From HGM13006 sp963649625 (GTDB lineage Bacteria > Bacillota > Clostridia > Oscillospirales > Oscillospiraceae), in the NCBI GenBank assembly GCA_963649625.1, contig CAVJIP010000178.1, positions 1 to 10,273 of the forward strand: a stretch of DNA of 10,273 bases. Reading direction: 5' to 3'. Every line of letters starts with the position of its first letter. Within the stretch, counting starts at the first letter, position 1. Positions 6,106 through 10,273 of this stretch are shown piece by piece. Position numbers and translations under genes: made by a program. A model generated the notes under the pieces. The model was given only the letters and a program-made list of their open reading frames with translations. It did no database searches and was not told the origin of the DNA.

Positions 6106-8232
6106 ATGAAATATATGAAGTGTAAACGGCTCCTGGGCCTGGCTCTGGCCCTGGGCCTTGTTCTATCCGGCTGCGGAGACAAGGAAAGCTCCTCTCTCCC
6201 GGCTTCTACGGTACAGTCCGAAAATCCCAGTACCACGGCGGCGGCTGTGGTGCCCCAGACCACCCAATCCCCCCAGGAGCAGACCGGCTACGCCTATCAG
6301 GCCGCCTGGTCAGACCTGGAGCTGGAGGGCGCACCAGAGCGGCTGTTTTTCCTGGGAGATACCCTTCTGCTGGAGGTGTCCGGGGAGGACGGCAGCCGCA
6401 GGGCCTATGACCCTTTGACAGGCAGCACCCTGGAGGTCGATGGCCTCAGCGGCACGGTTCTGACCATTGCCCCGGGAGAAGGGGAGCTGTGGTACTGCCT
6501 GGAGACGGAGGAGGGACTGATTTTGTCCTCGGTCCCGGCAGAGGGCGGCAGCGTCCAGACTACGGTTTCCCTGGCGGATTCCCAGGGGCTTTATCCCTAC
6601 ACCATGGCGGTGGACGGGGACGGGAGTTTTTATCTCCTGGGTGCAGGCTGGCTGCGGGTCTATTCCTCCCAGGGCAAGGCTCTTTCCGCCTTTGACCTGG
6701 GCCAGGAGCAGGGCATCAATCTGGTGCGGCTTTCCGGCGGTCAGGTGATTCTCAGCACCCAGAAGCTAAGCGGCAGCTCCTACCAGGGGGCGGTAAAGCT
6801 GCTGAATACCGAATCCATCGGGGCCACCCTGACAGAGGCCTCCAAGACCTACCGAGCCTATCCGGGCTGGCAGGGGACGGCGCTGCTCTCCGATGGCGGC
6901 AGCCTGTACGCCCTGGATGGGGAGGCCACCACCATGACGGCGGTGCTGGACTGGATCGACACGGACATTAACCCGGAGACACTTGTATCAGCCGCCGCCC
7001 AGGATGCCGCCACCATCTATGTGGTGTCCAGCACCCAAAGTGCCACCCGTCTGGGGACGCTGACCCAGGTGCCCGTGTCTCAGACCCAGGAAGGAACTGT
7101 GATCAACGTGGGCTACTGCCTGGGAAACCCGGAGCTGACCAGTGCCCTAAACGCCCTGACTGTGGACTTTAACCAGTCCCAGGAGGATTTCCGGGTACAC
7201 CTGGTCAACTACCAAAGCTACAGCGACGGAAACGCCCGGCTTTTGGAGGATGCTGGAGATTTGGATTTGATCCTTACCGAGGAGTTGGGTGACGGGGTGG
7301 AGCTTACCGACCTTTCTACCCGCTTTGACGACCAGGTCGGGGCCTCTACCCTGACCGAGGGACTATATCAGGCCCTGACCGCCCAGGGAAGCATCACTGG
7401 TCTGCCCCTGTACTTCACCCTGGACACCCTGGTGGGAACCGCCTCCACCCTGGGCAGCCAGGAGGGCTGGACACCGGCGGAGTTTGCCCAGACCGTGGCC
7501 CAGCACCCGGAGGCTGCGGTGCTGCAATACAGCAACGCCTATGACACCCTGGACACCCTGCTGGAGCGGGACGGCAGCCTTATTACAGACTACGCCTCCA
7601 TGCTCACGGCAGTACAGAGCGTTCCTGTGGAGGACAGCGATATTTATGCCCTGGCCGCCAACCAGGTTCAGGAGGCTCTTCCCTGCCTGAAGGACGGCTC
7701 TCTCCTGCTCTGGCAGGTCAACATCTCGGATTTTTCCACCTGGCTGGGACTACAGAAGGCATTGGAGGGAGATATGGTGCTCAAGGGCTATCCCTCGGAG
7801 TCCGGCAACGGGGGAATTTTGCAGCTTTCGCCCCAGCAGCTGGCCATTCCCGCCGCCTCGGCTCATCCGGCGGAGGCCTGGGCCTTTCTAAAGGCCATTC
7901 TCTCCAGCGACTTCCTGCGCCAGTATCAAGGCGGCTTCCCGGTGCTGGAGGCAGCCTACACCCAGGCGGAGCAGGAGGCCATGGCAGGGCTCACCTATGA
8001 GACCAGCGACGGAACCTCCGCCACCACCGGAGGCCAGGTCAATCTGGAAAACGCCACCTATGAGGTGGAGCCCCTGACCCAGGCCCAGGCGGACACCTTC
8101 CGCAGCTATCTTACCCTGTGCGGCATTGCCGGAGATACGCCCTCCCTGCGCCGGCAGGCCCGGGAGGCACTGAAATCGGTGCTGGAGACCGGCACCGACC
8201 CGGCCCAGGCAGCCAAGGCCATCGGGGGATAA
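6106..8232 (+). CDS. Lipoprotein: propeller-like domain plus ABC-type solute-binding domain
   Basis: This is a 708-residue predicted surface lipoprotein. A basic start (MKYMKCKRLL), a hydrophobic stretch and the lipobox LSGC give lipidated Cys23, so it should be anchored outside the membrane. A Ser/Thr/Gln-rich linker spans about 27-60. Residues 65-325 show short beta-rich repeats (RLFFLGDTLLLEV, GSFYLLGAGWLRVYS, GSLYALDGE, ATIYVVSS) suggesting a beta-propeller. From about 332 to 625 the sequence resembles sugar-type solute-binding proteins: VINVGYCLGNPELTSALNAL opening, DLDLIL, GITGLPLYFTLDTLVG-like segment near 429-444, LAIPAASAHPAEAWAFLKAIL near 579-599. AGGAGG (6096-6101) lies 4 bases before the ATG, a short gap; the next ATG is at 6115. 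It starts 43 bases after coaX and probably shares its transcript. No permease or ATPase genes are present here, so the ligand and transporter are unknown; a sensing role is equally possible. Confidence 0.75.
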   Translation: MKYMKCKRLLGLALALGLVLSGCGDKESSSLPASTVQSENPSTTAAAVVPQTTQSPQEQTGYAYQAAWSDLELEGAPERLFFLGDTLLLEVSGEDGSRRAYDPLTGSTLEVDGLSGTVLTIAPGEGELWYCLETEEGLILSSVPAEGGSVQTTVSLADSQGLYPYTMAVDGDGSFYLLGAGWLRVYSSQGKALSAFDLGQEQGINLVRLSGGQVILSTQKLSGSSYQGAVKLLNTESIGATLTEASKTYRAYPGWQGTALLSDGGSLYALDGEATTMTAVLDWIDTDINPETLVSAAAQDAATIYVVSSTQSATRLGTLTQVPVSQTQEGTVINVGYCLGNPELTSALNALTVDFNQSQEDFRVHLVNYQSYSDGNARLLEDAGDLDLILTEELGDGVELTDLSTRFDDQVGASTLTEGLYQALTAQGSITGLPLYFTLDTLVGTASTLGSQEGWTPAEFAQTVAQHPEAAVLQYSNAYDTLDTLLERDGSLITDYASMLTAVQSVPVEDSDIYALAANQVQEALPCLKDGSLLLWQVNISDFSTWLGLQKALEGDMVLKGYPSESGNGGILQLSPQQLAIPAASAHPAEAWAFLKAILSSDFLRQYQGGFPVLEAAYTQAEQEAMAGLTYETSDGTSATTGGQVNLENATYEVEPLTQAQADTFRSYLTLCGIAGDTPSLRRQAREALKSVLETGTDPAQAAKAIGG

Positions 8233-8249
8233 GAAAGGGCTTTCTCCCC

Positions 8250-8273
8250 AGAAAACCTGCGCCGAGGCGCAGG
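8250..8273 (-). terminator. Intrinsic terminator of the SDR-EFR1 operon
   Basis: CCTGCGCC (8256-8263) and GGCGCAGG (8266-8273) make a perfect 8-bp G+C-rich stem with a 2-base loop. On the minus strand it is followed at once by TTTTCT (plus 8250-8255), so it fits as the terminator of the minus-strand operon ending at 8357. On the plus strand no T run follows, so the lipoprotein gene may lack a proper terminator here or share this stem poorly. Confidence 0.65.
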
Positions 8274-8294
8274 GCTATTACAGCATTTCATCAA

Positions 8295-8339
8295 TCAAGG
8301 CACAGCTGACAGGTGGTATCTCCCCATGCTGTGCCTTGA
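8295..8339. repeat. 12-bp inverted repeat between convergent genes
   Basis: TCAAGGCACAGC (8295-8306) and GCTGTGCCTTGA (8328-8339) form a perfect 12-bp inverted repeat with a 21-base spacer. It sits between the stop of the minus-strand EFR1 gene and the terminator stem at 8256-8273. No T run follows on either strand. It may be part of the transcript end structure or a relic of a small repeat. Confidence 0.5.
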
Positions 8340-8356
8340 ATTTCGCAAGAAAAATG

Positions 8357-9121
8357 TTATCCCGGCAAAGGGAATTGGGGATGCGTATACTGCCCGTGCT
8401 TTTTGGTGTGTTTGCCGTATTGAATCGCAAATTTGGGACAGTGATGCAGACAAGACAAGCACATTACGCATTGCTCTTTTATCCACTCCGGCTTGCGGCC
8501 GTTGCATTTTATGGCGGAAACGGGACAGCTTTTGGCGCACAATCCACAGCCTATACAAGTATCTTCCACGGAAAAATGTTTTGTTTTGCGCATCAAAGCA
8601 TATCCTAGGCTGTGCCCTATCCTTGCAAGGGGATAGGGCGGTTTGTGTTTCATAAAATCCCCGACAGCAGAGCTTTTTATTTTTTCGATAATGTCATCCA
8701 TCTCAAGCTCGGCATTATCGTTGATTTGCCGCACCCTTTCTTGATTGCTCAAATCAAAAATCGGCGTCCAGGTGTCCGGCATTTTTACGCTGAACTTTGC
8801 GGACAACGACAAGCCCTTGGGGGCAAGAATATTATCTGCAAATCTCCCGGTCTGTCCCGGTGTTGTGCCGTAGGTTGCAATGAAATACACATACTTTGGC
8901 CTATCGCCTAATTCCAATCTTTCCAAAAATTCCGTTACAATAATCGGCAGGCCCCAAGAATATGTGGGGCTTACGATGCCGAGCCCTTGGTAATTCTCAT
9001 GAAAGGAGAAGACTTGCTTTTTGTGGCAAGCTGTAATCGAAAGGGCAGTATCATCCGTGGCGGCTGCGATTCTTTTGGCAACATATTCGCTGTTTCCGGT
9101 TGCCGAAAAATATAAAATCAT
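8357..9121 (-). CDS. EFR1-type flavodoxin-ferredoxin fusion protein
   Basis: This 254-residue cytosolic electron carrier has a flavodoxin-like N-terminal domain and two C-terminal [4Fe-4S] clusters. The FMN phosphate loop is SATGNSE (6-12), and YGTTPG (84-89) matches a second FMN-contact loop. The clusters are Cys189, 192, 195 and 199 (C-x2-C-x2-C-x3-CP) and Cys218, 221, 224 and 228 (same spacing, also followed by Pro). The two outermost cysteines are placed for exchange between clusters, as in bacterial 2[4Fe-4S] ferredoxins. The ATG at 9119-9121 is preceded on the minus strand by GGGAGAGAG, and only 11 bases separate it from the stop of the upstream SDR gene, so the two are co-transcribed. 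It probably passes electrons between a ferredoxin pool and an unknown partner; a direct role with the SDR is inferred from position only. Confidence 0.88.
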   Translation of the reverse strand: MILYFSATGNSEYVAKRIAAATDDTALSITACHKKQVFSFHENYQGLGIVSPTYSWGLPIIVTEFLERLELGDRPKYVYFIATYGTTPGQTGRFADNILAPKGLSLSAKFSVKMPDTWTPIFDLSNQERVRQINDNAELEMDDIIEKIKSSAVGDFMKHKPPYPLARIGHSLGYALMRKTKHFSVEDTCIGCGLCAKSCPVSAIKCNGRKPEWIKEQCVMCLSCLHHCPKFAIQYGKHTKKHGQYTHPQFPLPG

Positions 9122-9132
9122 AATCTCTCTCC

Positions 9133-9882
9133 CTATCCAAGACCTGTAAATTTAACAAGAAGCCTATGGGGTATCAGCTTTGCAAGCAAACGATAGCCCT
9201 TGTAAAATACGCCGGTGGTGTAAACGGCTCTGCCTTTCTTGGCCGCCTTTAAGGATTGCAAAGCGGCGGCTCTTGGGTCGATGACAGGCAAGCGGCTTTG
9301 TCCCTTGGTAAGCTCCGGCCTTGTCATTTCGGTCAGCATAAACCCCGGGCACATAGCACACGCATTGATGCGCCTGCTTTTCAGCTCCTCACGCAGTCCA
9401 AGGCACAGGGCGGACACATAGGATTTGGACGCACAATAAACGATTAAGTTAGTATTTGGAACAAATGCGGAGGTGGAGGACACCTCCAGAATTGTACCTC
9501 CGTCTATGATATAGGGCAGGCACACCTTTGTGATTGCCGTTGCTCCCTTGCAGTTCAGGTCAATGATTTTCAGCATATCCGCAAGCTCCATATCCTCAAA
9601 GGGTGCGCCCGCTGACATACCCGCATCATTGATAAGAACTTCAATCTGCGGCATTTCAGCTTTCAGCTTTGCGACAAGTGCTTTGAAGCTGCGCATATCG
9701 GACAGATCCATAGGGATGCTTACAACCTGCTTATCGGGATATTTTTCGGCAACCTCCTGCAATCGCCCTTCACGGCGGGCAATCAGCCATAGCTCCTCTA
9801 TTTCCGGGAATACTTTGGTGACGGCCTCCACATAGCAAACTCCAAGTCCGGAGGAGGCTCCGGTGACAACTGCAATACTCAT
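9133..9882 (-). CDS. Short-chain dehydrogenase/reductase (SDR)
   Basis: This 249-residue protein is a classical SDR, an NAD(P)(H)-dependent oxidoreductase with a Rossmann fold. TGASSGLG (7-14) is the dinucleotide-binding motif, NDAG (85-88) the structural motif, and Asn110, Ser136, Tyr149 and Lys153 (YCASK) form the catalytic set. CPGFMLTEM (178-186) is the usual PG motif. Arg36 and Arg37, after the second strand (LWLIARREGR), hint at NADPH preference, which is inference. The C-terminal segment (about 222-249: YKGYRLLAKLIPHRLLVKF) is basic and hydrophobic and might touch the membrane. The ATG at 9880-9882 has AAAGGAG on the minus strand about 9 bases upstream. It is the first gene of a two-gene operon with the EFR1 protein and is divergent from a TetR regulator. 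The substrate cannot be told from sequence. Confidence 0.92.
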   Translation of the reverse strand: MSIAVVTGASSGLGVCYVEAVTKVFPEIEELWLIARREGRLQEVAEKYPDKQVVSIPMDLSDMRSFKALVAKLKAEMPQIEVLINDAGMSAGAPFEDMELADMLKIIDLNCKGATAITKVCLPYIIDGGTILEVSSTSAFVPNTNLIVYCASKSYVSALCLGLREELKSRRINACAMCPGFMLTEMTRPELTKGQSRLPVIDPRAAALQSLKAAKKGRAVYTTGVFYKGYRLLAKLIPHRLLVKFTGLG

Positions 9883-10033
9883 AAAAGGGCTCTCCTTTAC
9901 ACAGGTGAATAAATTTAGACACTTGCAAAATTCTTGATTTCATCCTACACTATACTAGATGCCAGTGCAAGCAACAGACTTTAACCATTGTTCAAGATTA
10001 GACAAGTATTTGATTTTGCAAAAAGGAACAGCC
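9883..10033. promoter_or_regulatory. Divergent promoter and likely TetR operator region
   Basis: This 151-base A+T-rich gap separates the SDR-EFR1 operon from the TetR gene. A plus-strand promoter candidate is TTGCAA (9923-9928), 17 bases, TACACT (9946-9951). On the minus strand TATAGT (plus 9949-9954) is a good -10, but no clear -35 was found at normal spacing. Both -10 boxes overlap at 9946-9954. CTTGCA (9922-9927) and TGCAAG (9966-9971) are inverted copies flanking that overlap, and CACT (9948-9951) and AGTG (9964-9967) form a weaker pair inside it. A TetR repressor bound here could shut both directions; no strong palindrome proves it. Confidence 0.45.
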
Positions 10034-10273
10034 ATGAAATATGATTTTTCAAAGCCCTTGACAAAAGGGGCAAAGCGAACCCTTGAGGCCTTCAGCAGGG
10101 AAATGTTTGCCTTGTTATCCATAAAATCCTTTGAGAAAATCACTGTCGGGCAGTTATGCGAAGGGGCACAATATCCCCGTACCACATTTTATAATTACTA
10201 TGATGATAAATATGATTTGCTGGATTACTGCTGGCAGAGGCTTGCCCTTCAGATTGGGTTTGACGAGTACCAC
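10034..10273 (+). CDS. TetR/AcrR-family transcriptional regulator, N-terminal part
   Basis: The first 80 residues of a gene that runs off the window end are visible. The N-terminal DNA-binding domain is typical of TetR: FEKITVGQLCEGAQ (33-46) is the first part of the helix-turn-helix, and YPRTTFYNYYDDKYDLL (47-63) the recognition helix and following turn, with the family's TFYxYYxDKxDLL pattern. The ATG at 10034 has AAGGA (10023-10027) 6 bases upstream. TetR regulators are usually repressors whose C-terminal domain binds a small molecule; that part is not in view. It is divergent from the SDR-EFR1 operon with a 151-base gap, the usual arrangement for a regulator and its target. Confidence 0.88.
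   Translation, partial: MKYDFSKPLTKGAKRTLEAFSREMFALLSIKSFEKITVGQLCEGAQYPRTTFYNYYDDKYDLLDYCWQRLALQIGFDEYH

Noticed and set aside
1..10273. CRISPR arrays, tRNA or rRNA genes
   Set aside because: No regularly spaced repeats, tRNA-like cloverleaf or rRNA-like sequence was noticed on either strand.

Overview
The window looks like chromosomal DNA from a G+C-rich gut Clostridia of the Oscillospiraceae type (Flavonifractor, Lawsonibacter or Intestinimonas relatives). This is inferred from the protein style, strong AGGAGG-type ribosome binding sites and the G+C-rich central block; no taxonomic marker is present.

Left flank (1-1243): a decayed IS3-family insertion sequence. OrfA (from 256) is short and out of frame with an OrfB remnant (497 to about 757) that keeps two of the three DDE acidic residues and then stops matching. 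It runs into about 250 bases that are open in several frames on both strands but resemble no protein I know, and that carry a tight series of inverted repeats (852-999). The next 230 bases hold no gene I can support.

Central G+C-rich block (1244-8232): on the minus strand, a FadH / 2-enoate-reductase-type flavoenzyme (1244-3262). Divergent from it is a small protein with two SSB-like OB folds (3339-3956), whose stop codon overlaps that of the convergent coaBC gene (3953-5146, minus). coaBC is divergent from coaX (5292-6062), and recognisable promoters for both lie in the shared gap. A 708-residue lipoprotein (6106-8232), apparently a beta-propeller-like domain followed by an ABC-type solute-binding domain, follows coaX closely. 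CoaBC and CoaX are steps of coenzyme A synthesis: CoaX makes 4'-phosphopantothenate, and CoaBC adds cysteine and decarboxylates. However, this CoaX has lost conserved residues in both phosphate-binding motifs.

Right flank (8233-10273), visibly more A+T rich: a minus-strand terminator, then a two-gene minus-strand operon of a short-chain dehydrogenase (9133-9882) and an EFR1-type flavodoxin/two-[4Fe-4S] ferredoxin protein (8357-9121). A TetR-family regulator (from 10034, cut by the window end) is divergent from them and is the likely controller of this small redox module.

Most of the window is ordinary. No clearly new system is visible. The items most worth checking are the altered CoaX motifs, the stem-rich segment inside the broken insertion sequence, and the two-OB-fold protein whose stop codon overlaps that of coaBC.
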